DNA of 64,000 nucleotides from contig CM055073.1 in NCBI GenBank assembly GCA_029204045.2, forward strand, positions 31,054,576-31,118,575. Direction: 5' to 3'. The notes beneath the pieces are model-generated. The model was not told the origin of the DNA. It saw only the letters and a program-made list of their open reading frames with translations, and ran no database searches. The translations under genes were made by a program, and so were the position numbers. Positions 35,401 to 46,564 of the stretch are shown here, one piece after another. Position 1 is the first letter of the stretch. Each line of letters begins with the position of its first letter. Source of the stretch: Tillandsia leiboldiana. Its lineage: Eukaryota > Streptophyta > Magnoliopsida > Poales > Bromeliaceae.

Positions 35401-35723
35401 CCCAGTGCCGCTGTAGGCACCTCCACAATCGTCGCTAAGAAAGCGGTGCAGCCCCTACTAATCAACCGCCTAGCCCTCGCCGAAGAAACAGTCATCGCAA
35501 AGAAGGTGCTCTGGCAGCCTCTGAAGACAAACTCCTCCTGTCCAGGCTCGCGGAGGGTCACCGTCCTCTCTCTGCAGTCTATAACAGCATAGTACCTCGA
35601 CAACCAATCCATACCTAGCACGACGTCGAAATCCTGGAGCTGCCGCAAGACAAGCAAGTCTGCCGGCAAAATCCAGGATCCCAACTGCACAGGGCAATCC
35701 CTACAATACTCCTCGACATGCAA
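32484..35723 (-). CDS. Gypsy-1 Pol: protease tail, RT, RNase H, integrase, chromodomain (1079 aa)
   Basis: An uninterrupted 1079-residue frame. Residues 1-120 are the end of the aspartic protease region (VVLGMDWL). Reverse transcriptase spans ~150-350 with the catalytic FIDD at 300-302. RNase H spans ~440-560 (D448, E485, D510). The integrase zinc site is H662, H669, C699, C702, and the integrase core triad is D732, D793, E829. A chromodomain occupies ~1023-1078 (VKILWSNHDEREATWELE). Family knowledge: the polyprotein copies the RNA to DNA and inserts it, and the chromodomain steers insertion. The shown Met is internal to the gag-pol polyprotein. All catalytic residues are intact, which fits the youth of the LTRs. 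Confidence 0.95.
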   Translation of the reverse strand: MHVEEYCRDCPVQLGSWILPADLLVLRQLQDFDVVLGMDWLSRYYAVIDCRERTVTLREPGQEEFVFRGCQSTFFAMTVSSARARRLISRGCTAFLATIVEVPTAALGLEDIPVVREFPDVFPPELTTMPPEREVEFVIDVVPGTTPISKAPYRMAPAELRELKAQLQDLMDRGFVRPSVSPWGAPVLFVKKKDGSLRLCVDYRELNKVTIRNKYPLPRIDDLFDQLQGATVFSKIDLQSGYHQLRVRAEDIPKTAFRSRYGHYEFTVMPFGLTNAPAAFMDLMNRVFQPYLDLFVVVFIDDILIYSRSDVDHEEHLRIVLQLLREKKLYAKLKKCEFWLREVAFLGHLVSAAGVAVDPTKIDTVRDWPRPTTVTEVRSFLGLAGYYRRFVEGFAKLSTPLTCLTRKGMRFIWTEQCQRSFEELKRRLISAPVLTLPVMGDGYVIYSDASHSGLGCVLMQHGRVIAYASRQLKDYEKNYPTHDLELAAVVFALKLWRHYLYGEHCEIYTDHKSLKYLFTQKELNLRQRRWLELLKDYDVSILYHPGKANVVADALSRRSVQSLSMLVTQQAPLIEQLRRLQIEVVSPGVSVRLMSMVLQPTLLDRIRETQSEDPHLKRIRSQIQADLIGDFTVDSSGVLRYRDRVCVPSDSEIRDQILGEAHYTPYTIHPGGTKMYKDLKAHFWWSGMKRDVGRFVAHCLTCQQVKAEHRVPAGKLQSLPIPEWKWDHITMDFVTGLPRAQSGADAIWVIVDRLTKSAHFLPVQVTWSLERLAQLYLDEIVRLHGIPASIISDRDPRFVSRFWGSLQSALGTQLRFSTAFHPQTDGQSERTIQTLEDMLRACVMDFGGGWYRHLSLVEFAYNNSYQASIRMAPFEALYGRKCRSPLYWSDVGERKTLGPDLLLEAEEKVRVVRRHLEVAQSRQRSYADTRRRDLEFQIGDHVFLKVSPSKGVRRFGVRGKLSPRFVGPFEVLERVGPVAYRVALPPRLAGVHDVFHVSALRRYVFDPSHVVDFTPLEIGEDLVYEERPLRILAREVRELRNRTIPYVKILWSNHDEREATWELETEMRSAYPFLFETTG

Positions 35724-37300
35724 GACATGATCTGGTATCTGAACCTCTAATGCATGCGATAAAGAAACTACCTCTATACCATGAAGGGATGCGAATGCTC
35801 TACTGATAAAAGAATGCGATGCACCGGTATCAAGAGAGTACGAGTACGAACTGCAGAAATCAAAATAATACCTGCGACGACATGCTCTGCTGCTGTAGCA
35901 TCCTCTACCTGAGCGGCATAGACTCGACCGCTCGGCGCCGGGGGATGTCGCTCTGGCTGTCGCGAGGACGATGGAGCAAAATCTGGCCTACCGGAGGTCG
36001 CCGAAGGTCCTGCTGACTGACGAGGAACGAAGGATGCAGAAGCTGATGAAGGAGCTGGGTAACCTGCCCTGGGGCACGCCCTCGCGAAGTGACCGGTCTG
36101 CCCGCAACGGAAGCAGCGGTCCCGACCCTGCGGGCACTGGGCTGGTGAGTGCGGTCCTCCACAGATGATACAACGGTCGGGGCGCGGCTGCCAGCGAAGT
36201 CTGCTGCTGCTGCGAAGACTGCTGCTGCTGCGAAGACTGCTGCTGTCGAGGTGGTCGACGCTGCTGCTGCTGCTGGAACTGACGAGATCCCCCAGATCTC
36301 TGCCGCCCCTGATACCCCCGTCCCTGAGAGTGGAAACGGGGTGGTCTCGGGGGTCCCTGTCTACTCGACTGCCCCTCCTCAAACTGCGCCGGGCGCTTCG
36401 CCCCAGAAGTCACAACGGGGGCTGGAGTCACCTCTGCCATCACGGCCTCACCACCCTCCACATAAAGTGCCTGCTCCATCGAGGCCTCTAAAGTCTGTAG
36501 TCTGAGGGAGCGGACCAACTGATAAATGTCCCGACGCAACCCTCTCTCGAACATGTAGATCCGGTGGGTCTCATCTCTGGCCACGTGGGGCATACTAGCC
36601 AACAGCCGATTGAAATCGGCTATGTACGCATGAACGGGCCTATCTCCCTGGCGGAGATTCCTCAGCTGCTCCTCCAAGCTCTGTCGAACACTCTCGGGAA
36701 AGAAGGCCCCAAGAAGCATACCGCGAAACTCTGCCCAAGAGATAAACTGGGTCCCAGGCGGACCTGCGTGGTCGCACACGCCGCCACCATGCCTCGGCGT
36801 TGCTCTCCAGAAAATGAGTAGCCAACAGAACTCGAACCTCTCATCAATAAAAAGGCTCTCGAAATGGCGCTCCATAGCTGTAACCAAGACTCAGCCGCCC
36901 ACGGCTCAGCACTCATGCCCGAAAAAGCGGGGTGGATCAAACTTGCGAAACCTCAACAAAAGACCCACCAAAACCTGCTGCTCTGCCAAAGTCAAAGATC
37001 CCGACGTCCCAGACGGTGGCCTACTGGAAACAGGCTCAGCCGGAACTGCTGGGCAGGCTGCACAACCGGGGGTGCCACCAACAGGGGAAGAAGGTCACCG
37101 GAGAACTCTCAGGGGGTACCACCGCCGGCTGCGCTCTCTGCTCCAAACAGAGCGTCAACCGACTCACAAGCCTCCTCCTGGCGTCGAGACGCCTCAGCCA
37201 ACTGTGGCCACCTGGGCACGAAGCTCCCAAACCTCGCTCTGCTGTCCCTGCCCCGAGTCCCTCCTGCTGGGCTCAGAGGACGAAGGCTGCGAACGCGTCA
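35724..37300 (-). pseudogene. Gypsy-1 Gag and protease start, left contig copy, frameshifted
   Basis: Gag pieces are readable in shifting minus-strand frames: a capsid-like region (about 36887-36440), a Gln/Ser-rich linker, a CCHC zinc knuckle (CFRCGQTGHFARAC, near 36110), and the protease DTG region near 35820, where the frame changes again. The breaks are single-base length changes and become denser towards the gap at 37544. They therefore look like contig-end sequence error rather than decay. Confidence 0.75.
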
Positions 37301-37543
37301 CCATCGAGCGTCGAGGAGGCATCCCCACCTGAGGGACAAGGCAAACAATCAGAACCCAAATCATCTCTCGACCCAATCTAGCGAAAGTCAGGAAGGCATG
37401 TCCCCCTTTCCGAAGTACTATGTTGTCTGCAGCCAACATAGTTGCCACCGAAGGAAGACATGTCAATCGCTCACCCCGAACCGCTCGGGAGAGTTAGAAA
37501 TCCAATCAGGACTCTCGCTAAAATCACGGCTCTCACGCGAGTC

Positions 37544-37643
37544 NNNNNNNNNNNNNNNNNNNNNNNNNNNNNNNNNNNNNNNNNNNNNNNNNNNNNNNNN
37601 NNNNNNNNNNNNNNNNNNNNNNNNNNNNNNNNNNNNNNNNNNN
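37544..37643. other. Assembly gap of exactly 100 N
   Basis: 100 N mark an unknown-size scaffold join. The left side ends in the Gypsy-1 5' leader (CTCTCACGCGAGTC, which recurs at 41249-41262). The right side restarts inside pol (GATACAACCTCAATTTGGAG, which also begins near 33966). Confidence 0.98.
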
Positions 37644-39480
37644 GATACAACCTCAATTTGGAGTCGCCTCAACTGCTCAAGTCACGTGGCCTCTGCGGGT
37701 GACCAACATGCCTCCAACGCTCTGCACTGACCTCCGACTCCAAAGCATCTCTACCCACATTGGCCTTGCCGGGATGATATGATACTCACATCTAAAGTCC
37801 TTCAGTAAAAGCTCCAACCACCGGCCGTTGCCTGCCAGGTTACATCTCTTTTTGAGTAACAATATACTTTAAGAAGCTCTTATGATCCGTTTAGATCCAC
37901 AATGCTCAACCCGTAGAGGTAATGCCGCCACAAGACGGCTTCAGACGCGACACCCAGCTAGCCAGCTCTAATCATGATAGTTATTCGTCCTGCATTAATC
38001 CTTTAGTTGCCGTGAAGCCTAACCATTACCCTCCCATGCTGCATCAAGACCACTAAACCGCAAACCGCTGTGCGAGGCGTGCACTATAAATCCGTAGCCA
38101 TCACCCATCACTGGCAGTGTAAGAACTGGTGCTGAAATCAGTCTCCTCTTCAGCTCCTCAAACTCCGCTGACACTGCTCAGTCCAAAGAACCTCATCCCC
38201 TTCCTAGTCAAACATGTCAGGGGAAGTAGAGAGCTTCGCAAAGCCCTCTACAAACCGACGGTAGTAGCCTGCCAAGCCCAGAAAGCTCCGGACCTCAGTC
38301 ACCGTCGTCGGTCTCGGCCAATTCCCGAACTGTATCAATCTTCGTCGGTCAACTGCTACTCCTGCGGCTGATACCAAGTGGCCCAAGAATGCAACCTCCC
38401 GAAGCCAAAACTCGCACTTCTTAACTTGGCATACAACTTCTTCTCACGTAGAAGCTGCAGCACTATCCTCAAGTGCTCCTCATGATCCACAATCGCTCCG
38501 GGAGGTAGATCAAGATATCATCAATGAAACACAACCACAAACAAGTCTAAGTACGTGAAATACCCGGTTCATCAAAATCCATGAAGAGCAGCTGGGCATA
38601 GTCAAACCAAATGGCATAACCGTAAACTCATAAATGCCCATACCGGGATCGAAAAGCCGTCTTAGGGATGTCCCCTCGGCCCTCACCCTCAACTGGTGGG
38701 TAACCTGACTGAAGATCAATCTTCGAAAACACTGATGGCTCCCTGCAACTGATCAAATAAATCATCTATCCGTGGAAGAGGGTACTTGTTCCGGATGGTC
38801 ACTTTATTCAACTCCCGATAATCCACACACAAACGAAGCGACCCAATCCTTCTTCTTCACAAATAAAACTGGCGCTCCCCCACGGAGAAACACTAGGCCT
38901 GACAAAGCCCCTATCCATAAGATCCTGAAGCTGGGCCTTCAACTCCCTCAACTCGGCAGGTGCCATCCTATACCGGCGCCTTCGAGATTGGGTGTGGTTC
39001 CCCGGTACCACATCAATCACAAACTCCACCTCCTCGTCTCCGGCGGCATCGTCGTCAACTCAGGGGGAGGAAACACATCTGGGAACTCGCGGACAACAGG
39101 AATATCCTCGAGTCCCAGTGCCGCTGTAGGCACCTCCACAATCGTCCGCTAAGAAAGCGGTGCAAGCCCCTACTAATCAACCGCCTAGCCCTCGCCGAAG
39201 AAACAGTCATCGCAAAGAAGGTGCTCTGGCAGCCTCTGCAGACAAACTCCTCCTGTCCAGGCTCGCGGAGGGTCACCGTCCTCTCTCTGCAGTCTATAAC
39301 AGCATAGTACCTCGACAACCAATCCATACCTAGCACGACGTCGAAATCCTGGAGCTGCCGCAAGACAAGCAAGTCTGCCGGCAAAATCCAGGATCCCAAA
39401 CTGCACAGGGCCAATCCCTACAATACTCCTCGACATGCAAGACATGATCTGGTATCTGAACCTCTATATGCATGCGATAA
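37644..39480 (-). pseudogene. Gypsy-1 RT/RNase H region, second error-rich copy
   Basis: Repeats 33966-35770 with many scattered 1-3 base insertions and deletions, so no long frame survives (fragments of RNase H, RT and protease in all three frames). The error density is highest next to the gap and falls off away from it. This is best explained as an unpolished contig end that duplicates sequence already present to the left. Confidence 0.8.
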
Positions 39481-41042
39481 GAAACTCCCTCTATACATGA
39501 AGGGATGCGAATGCTCTACTGATAAAAGAATGCGATGCACCCGGTATCAAGAGAGTACGAGTACGAACTGCAGAAATCAAAATAATACCTGCGACGACAT
39601 GCTCTGCTGCTGTAGCATCTCTACCTGAGCGGCATAGACTCGACCGCTCGGCGCCGGGGGATGTCGCTCTGGCTGTCGCGGAGGACGATGGAGCAAAATC
39701 TGGCCTACCGGAGGTCGCCGAAGGTCTCTGCTGACTGACGAGGAACGAAGGATGCAGAAGCTGATGAAGGAGCTGGGTAACCTGCCCTGGGGCACGCCCT
39801 CGCGAAGTGACCCGGTCTGCCCGCAACGGAAGCAGCGTCCCGACCCTGCGGGCACTGGGCTGGTGAGTGCGGTCCTCCACAGATGATACAACGGTCGGGG
39901 CGGCGGCTGCCGCGAAGTCTGCTGCTGCTGCGAAGACTGCTGCTGCTGCGAAGACTGCTGCTGTCGAGGTGGTCGACGCTGCTTGCTGCTGCTGGAACTG
40001 ACGAGATCCCCCAGATCTCTGCCGCCCCTGATACCCCCGTCCCTGAGAGTTGGAAACGGGGGTGGTCTCGGGGGTCCCTGTCTACTCGACTGCCCCTCCT
40101 CAAACTGCGCCGGGCGCTTCGCCCCAGAAGTCACAACGGGGGCTGGAGTCACCTCTGCCATCACGGCCTCACCACCCTCCACATAAAGTGCCTGCTCCAT
40201 CGAGGCCTCTAAAGTCTGTAGTCTGAGGGAGCGGACCAACTGATAAATGTCCCGACGCAACCCTCTCTCGAACATGTAGATCCGGTGGGTCTCATCTCTG
40301 GCCACGTGGGGCATACTAGCCAACAGCCGATTGAAATCGGCTATGTACGCATGAACGGGCCTATCTCCCTGGCGGAGATTCCTCAGCTGCTCCTCCAAGC
40401 TCTGTCGAACACTCTCGGGAAAGAAGGCCCCAAGAAGCATACCGCGAAACTCTGCCCAAGAGATAAACTGGGTCCCAGGCGGACCTGCGGGTCGCACACC
40501 GCCGCCACCATGCCTCGGCGTTGCTCTCCAGAAAATGAGTAGCCAACAGAACTCGAAACCTCTCATCAATAAAAAGGCTCTCGAAATGGCGCTCCATAGC
40601 TGTAACCCAAGACTCAGCCGCCCACGGCTCAGCACTCATGCCCGAAAAAGCGGGGTGGATCAAACTTGCGAAACCTCAACAAAAGACCCACCAAAACCTG
40701 CTGCTCTGCCAAAGTCAAAGATCCCGACGTCCCAGACGGTGGCCTACTGGAAACAGGCTCAGCCGGAACTGCTGGGGCAGGCTGCACAACCGGGGGTGCC
40801 ACAACAGGGGAAGAAGGCACCGGAGAACTCTCAGGGGGTACCACCGCCGGCTGCGCTCTCTGCTCCAACAAGAGCGTCAACCGACTCACAGCCTCCTCCT
40901 GGCGTCGAGACGCCTCAGCCAACTGTGCCACCTGGGCACGAAGCTCCAAAACCTCGCTCTGCTGTCCCTGCCCCGAGTCCTCCTGCTCGGGCTCAGAGGA
41001 CGAAGGCTGCGAACGCGTCACCATCGAGCGTCGAGGAGGCAT
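39481..41042 (-). pseudogene. Gypsy-1 Gag, second copy (N-terminal part clean)
   Basis: The Gag start is visible at 41042 (MPPRRSMVTRSQ) and is followed by a Glu/Gln coiled-coil-like segment and a Pro-rich linker. The reading breaks at about 40630 and again around 40520, then a capsid-like frame runs on to 39577. It matches 35770-37330 closely but with different single-base indels in each copy. Confidence 0.75.
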
Positions 41043-41320
41043 CCCCACCTGAGGGACAAGGCAAACAATCAGAACCCAAATCATCTCTCGACCCAATCTA
41101 GCGAAAGTCAGAAGGCATGTCCCCCTTTCCGAAGTACTATGTTGTCTGCAGCCAACATAGTTGCCACCGAAGGAAGACATGTCAATCGCTCACCCCGAAC
41201 CGCTCGGGAGAGTTAGAAATCCAATCAGGACTCTCGCTAAAATCACGGCTCTCACGCGAGTCATCCTAGGGTCCAACCACAAGCCTAGGGTTCCTAAGTC
41301 CTCCAAGACCTACATCCTAG

Positions 41321-41332
41321 GCTCTGATACCA
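41321..41332 (-). other. Gypsy-1 primer-binding site (tRNA-iMet)
   Basis: The minus strand reads TGGTATCAGAGC, the complement of the 3' end of plant initiator tRNA-Met, eight bases inside the 5' LTR end. Confidence 0.93.
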
Positions 41333-41340
41333 CTCTAATC

Positions 41341-43768
41341 TGTCACGCCCCGGGGCGATACTGTGCCCCGGCTCGCCAACAGATCCGCCGCCCATACGGG
41401 AAGCCCCGTATAGGCGTAGCGACTAACCTGCAAGGAAACATCTACACTAGCAGATATCAGAGCTGAAAGAGAAAAGCTGGAAAGAAATACATAAAATAAA
41501 ACTACAACTTTTAAATATACAGACCATCCTCACCAGAAAACAGGAGTCTCTCATAAAAGCAGGAAAGGAAGGTACAACTCAAAACCTCACTACAAAAGTC
41601 ACTCGACATAACACACACCAAAATGGAACTGGGGTACATCTACTCACACACAGAAGACGACAGGAGGGGATCTATCTCGCGACGCCCTTACCTCGGTCAG
41701 AAGGAGCTGGATCGGCAACAGGAGCTGCAGGAACTGGAGCAGAAGTCCCTGGGGAGAAAACACCACGACGGGTGTGAGAACTACATCCCACAGTAGTTCT
41801 CAGTGGGTGCCGCCAACAAGACCGACGGTCTGCCCACCAAGTCTACCAGAGGCAAAGGTAACATATGCAGTGCTATAAGGAAAGCTGGGAAAGGTAACTC
41901 TACAGCTACTATGCCTCTATCTAGATGCTCAACAGTGGAACAGAAAGAACATAATGCCACAACTAACTCTCCTCCCTGATCACCCAATCAAAACTGACTG
42001 CCACATCGGGTCCAGTCAAACCTGCGCCAACCTACTGCCGTTACGTCCCGGAGGAGCGGACTTACGTAGGGCGTCCATGGCTGCCAACAAAAGCACAGCC
42101 AGAGGGACCACTGCAACAACAAGTCGCTAAAGAACATCTCAAACTCACACCGGTACACAACCCGGTCTCGCCTACTCCGGAGTGGCCCTCGAGGGGAGCG
42201 ACCCGCTCGAGTCAAAGTAACCCATAAGTATCACTGTATAGTATCACTGTAAAGCTCAAATGTGGCTCATGCAGGCTATGATCCAATCTTCGATCAATAA
42301 GATCGACTACCAAACAAATCACTGTCTCACACACTAGCTGGAATCTACACAGCTGAAACCCACTGTCTCTCTGACAGTTTCCAAGAACCCAGATCTACCA
42401 TCACTATCACTCTCCCAAAGAAATCAAATCTACAGACTGCTATCAACTCCACTCGGTCCCCAGACACGAGTGCAAATGCATCCCACCACCGACCGACCTC
42501 TCGGCCCACAACTCGGGCGAGAAAAAGCTAAGTCCAAGGTGAAATACAGTATCGTGATGTGGAATGTCTAGAGCAATAAAAACCTAGCCCAAGTTGGAGT
42601 TTTTCTACAGACTGGCTGAACATGATACATATGACAGGGGTGCTAGGTCAAATTCCAAGATTTCATTACTTAACATAGTGCAGGAATCAAAAGATTCAAC
42701 AACTGATATACAAGATACAACATACAGTTTTACACATGCTAATACTCCAATTTCTAACATGCATGATCCTACACACATAGAATTAGTACACAGTCCAGAG
42801 TTCTTGGAAGCAAGGTCACCCACCTGAAAGTGCTAACTGTCCAAAATCGCACAGCTGAGAAAGCCCACAACTGTCAAATCACAAATCCCACCAAGCCAAC
42901 AACACGGTAGAAGTGCTCACAAACTCCTGGGTACAAACATACACCAAAATTACACTTTAATTCACACAAATTCCACATTCCCAAAATCTGTGGTGAACAG
43001 TCCCATTAACACGAAATTTTCACCTGAAAAACTTCCTCCAAAAATTCCAATAAAAATATGACGGCGATCCTCGCGAAGAGTAGATGTCGATAGAGTCCTG
43101 AAACGTCGAATTCCGATGTCCGGATGAGGAGATAAAAATCCGACAAGTAGGTGCTGTCCAAATCAACCAACAGTCGCAAAGGGGGTTAAAAATGTACCCA
43201 GAACCCCAAGAAAAGCTCGGATCCAGAAAAAGTGTCCAACACGAAAAATGTAGATTTACCTCTTACGAAACCGTCACCGCAGAAATCGTCCAAAAATAAT
43301 GTCGGGGTAGCCCGGTAGACCGCGCGCCTTGCGCCCGCCAATCAGGCGGTGCCACGTGTCCATGCGCCGGGTCTGTGCACCCCGCCGCGCAGCTCTGTGG
43401 ACCGCGCATCCTGAACCGGCCAATGACAGGCCGCCACGTGGCATCCCGGCGGTCTACGGCCCCTCCCATGCACCATTTTCCACTGAAAACTTCCGGGAGT
43501 CCGTTTTTGGGCATCCGGACTCAGAAATAAACAAGCAAATAGCCGTTTTCAAGCGTTTTTCCATGCTGAATCCATTTCCGACCTCTGTTGGGCCTAATTC
43601 CTTTCCGAAATTTCGGCAAACTCAGCCGAAGGCCTACACAGCTAATAATAACACACAGGGTCCATCTGTGGCATCCCATTGACGCACCATGGGCCAGATA
43701 CACCAACGCTAGGTGCTCTAACAGTGGATTCATCGGAAGAACGCTGCATGGGAATTTGGGCCACTACA
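41341..43768 (-). repeat. Gypsy-1 5' LTR
   Basis: 2428 bp, nearly identical to the 3' LTR. Begins TGTAGTGGCC and ends GGGGCGTGACA on the coding strand. Confidence 0.96.
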
Positions 43769-44407
43769 ACATCGCCTAGCCACGCGGAACCCACATTGCT
43801 TAGTTGAGCGCAGCCGTGTGCCGCATGCACGCAGCCCGCGCACTGCTTGCGCCGCACGCCACAGCGTGCAACCCGTGCTCGCGCTGTCGGAGCACTGCCC
43901 GTGCGTGGCCTGTGCACTATTTGTGCCCGCGCACTACCTAGCACTGGCACGTTGCTCTACCTGCGCGCAACCCATGCACCGTTTTGCGTCTCAAAAATTT
44001 CTGCGGCCATCGTTTTTTCGACAGACGAACATGGTACACCTGGAATCCCTCCTATGTGCTTATGTTACTTAAATTGCATAAAATCGCAGCATTAGTGTTT
44101 ATCACTGATATTTGTTGTCTGCGACTCCGGTTGACCCGAATACAGGCTTTTTGACACCGAACGGACCACGGACATCGGCACGTCTTACGAGACACTGCGT
44201 ACTACTTTAAATCGGAGGGAAATTGATTTTGAATCGCGGGATCAGAGGTATGATCCATTTTGTGTAGATTATTATTTAATGCAAATAACTTCATCGGTAG
44301 TGTTTTGGGGTGCAAATTGCACACGTTGGCATCCCCGGACAGTGCAAACGTCGCAGTTTGGACCCTTGGACTGTTTGTCCTCATTTGAACGATGATGATG
44401 TCGTTCT
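43769..44407. other. Host sequence between Gypsy-1 and Copia
   Basis: GC-rich TGCGC/CGCAC words continue from the left flank of Gypsy-1, followed by unique sequence to the Copia target site. No gene is supported; the frames at 43818-44095 are composition effects. Confidence 0.5.
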
Positions 44408-44614
44408 TGTAATACCAAATAAAATTTTAGATCGTATCTTCTGCCATGATTTTTAATTTGCTAAAATTGATTGTAGACGACGGTTCTTCCTTTCGATTCG
44501 TACTGATGCGCAATCTGCAAAAAGCGAGATGTTTTCTGTCTATTCCCTTATCCCCGGAGATGGAGCCGCCATAGAAAATTTGGATTAGGATTAAACCGGG
44601 ATTCCCGTTATGCC

Positions 44615-44674
<60 letters not shown>

Positions 44675-44798
44675 CCTAATGTAAGGATATTTTAATCACG
44701 TCCGTCCATTAAGGATATGGCCAGATACATCCTAACCGATTGGATTGACTGTATCTTTAAAGATCGCCTTGAATAAATTATGTAGGCCACATCCAACA
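44408..44798 (-). repeat. Copia 3' LTR
   Basis: 391 bp with an internal (AT)n of about 50 bp (44622-44673). About two dozen substitutions separate it from the 5' LTR, so the insertion is much older than either Gypsy copy. Confidence 0.95.
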
Positions 44799-45164
44799 TT
44801 CTCCTACTTGGCCCAGTGATATATTCAATATTATATAGGGGACGTAAAACTTTATTAGGTACCCACCAAATTATACAGTCAAAATCTTCCATTCAACCAA
44901 GAAATAATAATACTTTGATCATAGCAGTCATATTCAAAATGAACACTTCCTTCCATATATGTATCAAAAATATGTATTCATTAATTAAATATCTTTATGA
45001 GTTATAACTATATGAACTTACTATAAGTTCAACTCAGAGTCCCACTTTAATGCAAAATAATACTTTAATATACAAATATAACTTTATGCGTATAAATGTG
45101 CAAAGCAAAAATGTTCTTATTCAAATAAAAATAGTCACCGAAGTCTTTATACAAGAAAAAAAAT
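44799..45164 (-). other. Copia 3' untranslated internal region
   Basis: AT-rich stretch between the RNase H stop and the 3' LTR, starting with the purine tract. No gene. Confidence 0.6.
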
Positions 45165-46448
45165 TCAAACTATAAATGAACTCAAGATACCCATACGATC
45201 AACATGATCATTGAATTTGTTTGCCGGCAATGCTTTAGTCATAGGATCAGCGATCATCATCTCAATCCCAATGTGTTTGATATCCACCATATTCTTCTTG
45301 TCGTATTCTTTCACAGCAAGAAACTTTATATCGATATGTTTGCTGCGATCTGTAATTCGACTGTTCTTAGCAAAGAACACTGCAGCAGAGTTGTCACATT
45401 GAATCTTGATGGGCTTTGCAATAGAGTCGACAACTCTTAAATCTGAGATATAATTTCTCAGCCATAAAGCCTGTGACAAAATCTCATAGTAGGCGATGAA
45501 CTCCGCCTCCATAGTGGATGTAGCAACTGTATCCTGCTTTGTGCTTCTCCAAGATATAGCACCGTGAGCAAGAAAGAAAATATACCCCGAAGTGGATTTT
45601 TTAGAATCCACACATCCAGCAAAATCGGAGTCCGAATAACCAACCACCTTAATATGGTCAGAATGTCTGTAGGTGAGCATATAGTCCTTTGTTTCCTGTA
45701 AATATCTCATAACATTTTTCGCAGTTTTCCAGTGATCAAGGCCAGGGTTGCTTTGGTATCTGCCCAGCATCCCTACTGCATGCGCTATATCAGGCCTGGT
45801 ACAGACCAGCGCATACATCAAGCTCCCTACTGCAGAGGCATAGGGTATGCTCTTCATATGCTCTCTCTCTAAATCATTATGTGGACACTGTTTCTGATTA
45901 AATTTATCACCTTTCACAATAGGTGCAACTGTAGGTGCACAATTTGCCATATTAAATCTTTCTGAAACTCTTTCGATGTAAGCTTTATGAGATAGACACA
46001 AAATTCTTCGGGATCTATTTCTGTGAATCTTTATGCCAATGACATAAGAAGCTTCACCCATATCCTTCATCTCAAAATTTTTAGAAAGAAAATTTTTGGT
46101 CTCTTTAAGCAAATTTAAATCATTACTTACAAGCAGAATATCAGCCACATACAGAACTAAGAAAATATATTTACTCCCGCTGACCTTAAGATATATACAC
46201 TGATCCACGATATTTTCTACGAAACCAAATGTAGTAATTACATCATGAAATTTGATATACCATTGACGGGAGGCATATTTTAGTCCGTATATAGACTTCT
46301 TTAGTCTGCAAATAAGGTGACTGTTTTTATCTGTGCTAAAACCTTCGGGTTGTTGCATATAGACTATTTCCTCGATATCCCCATTTAGAAATATCGTTTT
46401 CACATCCATTTCATGTAGCTCCAAATCAAAATGAGCTACAAAAGTCAT
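45165..46448 (-). pseudogene. Copia RT and RNase H region (427 aa frame), RT active site mutated
   Basis: The frame starts within RT (MTFVAHFDLELHEMD) and includes IYGLKYASRQW. The catalytic site, normally YVDD in this family, reads Y100-V101-A102-D103 (codon near 46143-46145), which should abolish polymerase activity. RNase H follows (GYSDSDFAGC; MEAEFIAYYE; CDNSAA; KHIDIKF). The stop is followed by the 3' region. Upstream RT sequence lies in another frame and is interrupted by a TGA at 46551-46553. Confidence 0.93.
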
Positions 46449-46564
46449 GATACTTCTTAATGAATCCTTCTTAGATATCGGAGGGAAGGTTTCATGATAA
46501 TCAATGCCTTCTTTCTGAGTGAAACTTTTGGCAACAAGTCTGGCCTTATATCACTCTATGTTAC

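Larger units (their letters stand above)
29996..43768 (-). mobile_element. Gypsy-1: Ty3/Gypsy chromovirus (Tekay/Del type), young, contains assembly gap
   Basis: Two 2428-bp LTRs bound the element (TG...CA on the coding strand). A primer-binding site for tRNA-iMet is at 41321-41332 and a polypurine tract is at 32424-32435. The flanks are ACGTC (29991-29995) and ACATC (43769-43773), a 5-bp target duplication with one mismatch. The minus-strand order is gag, protease, RT, RNase H, integrase, chromodomain, which places it among chromoviruses. The internal region appears 1.7 times because of the gap at 37544-37643, so the true element is probably ~10 kb. Confidence 0.93.

Noticed and set aside
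37644..41042. A genuine second, tandem gag-pol within Gypsy-1
   Set aside because: The copy starts exactly at a 100-N gap, is error-rich near it, and lacks its own LTR, primer site and polypurine tract; contig overlap explains it better.
41321..41332. Initiator tRNA-like sequence
   Set aside because: Only the 12 bases complementary to a tRNA 3' end are present, next to an LTR; this is a primer-binding site, as at 55611 and 50399, not a tRNA gene.
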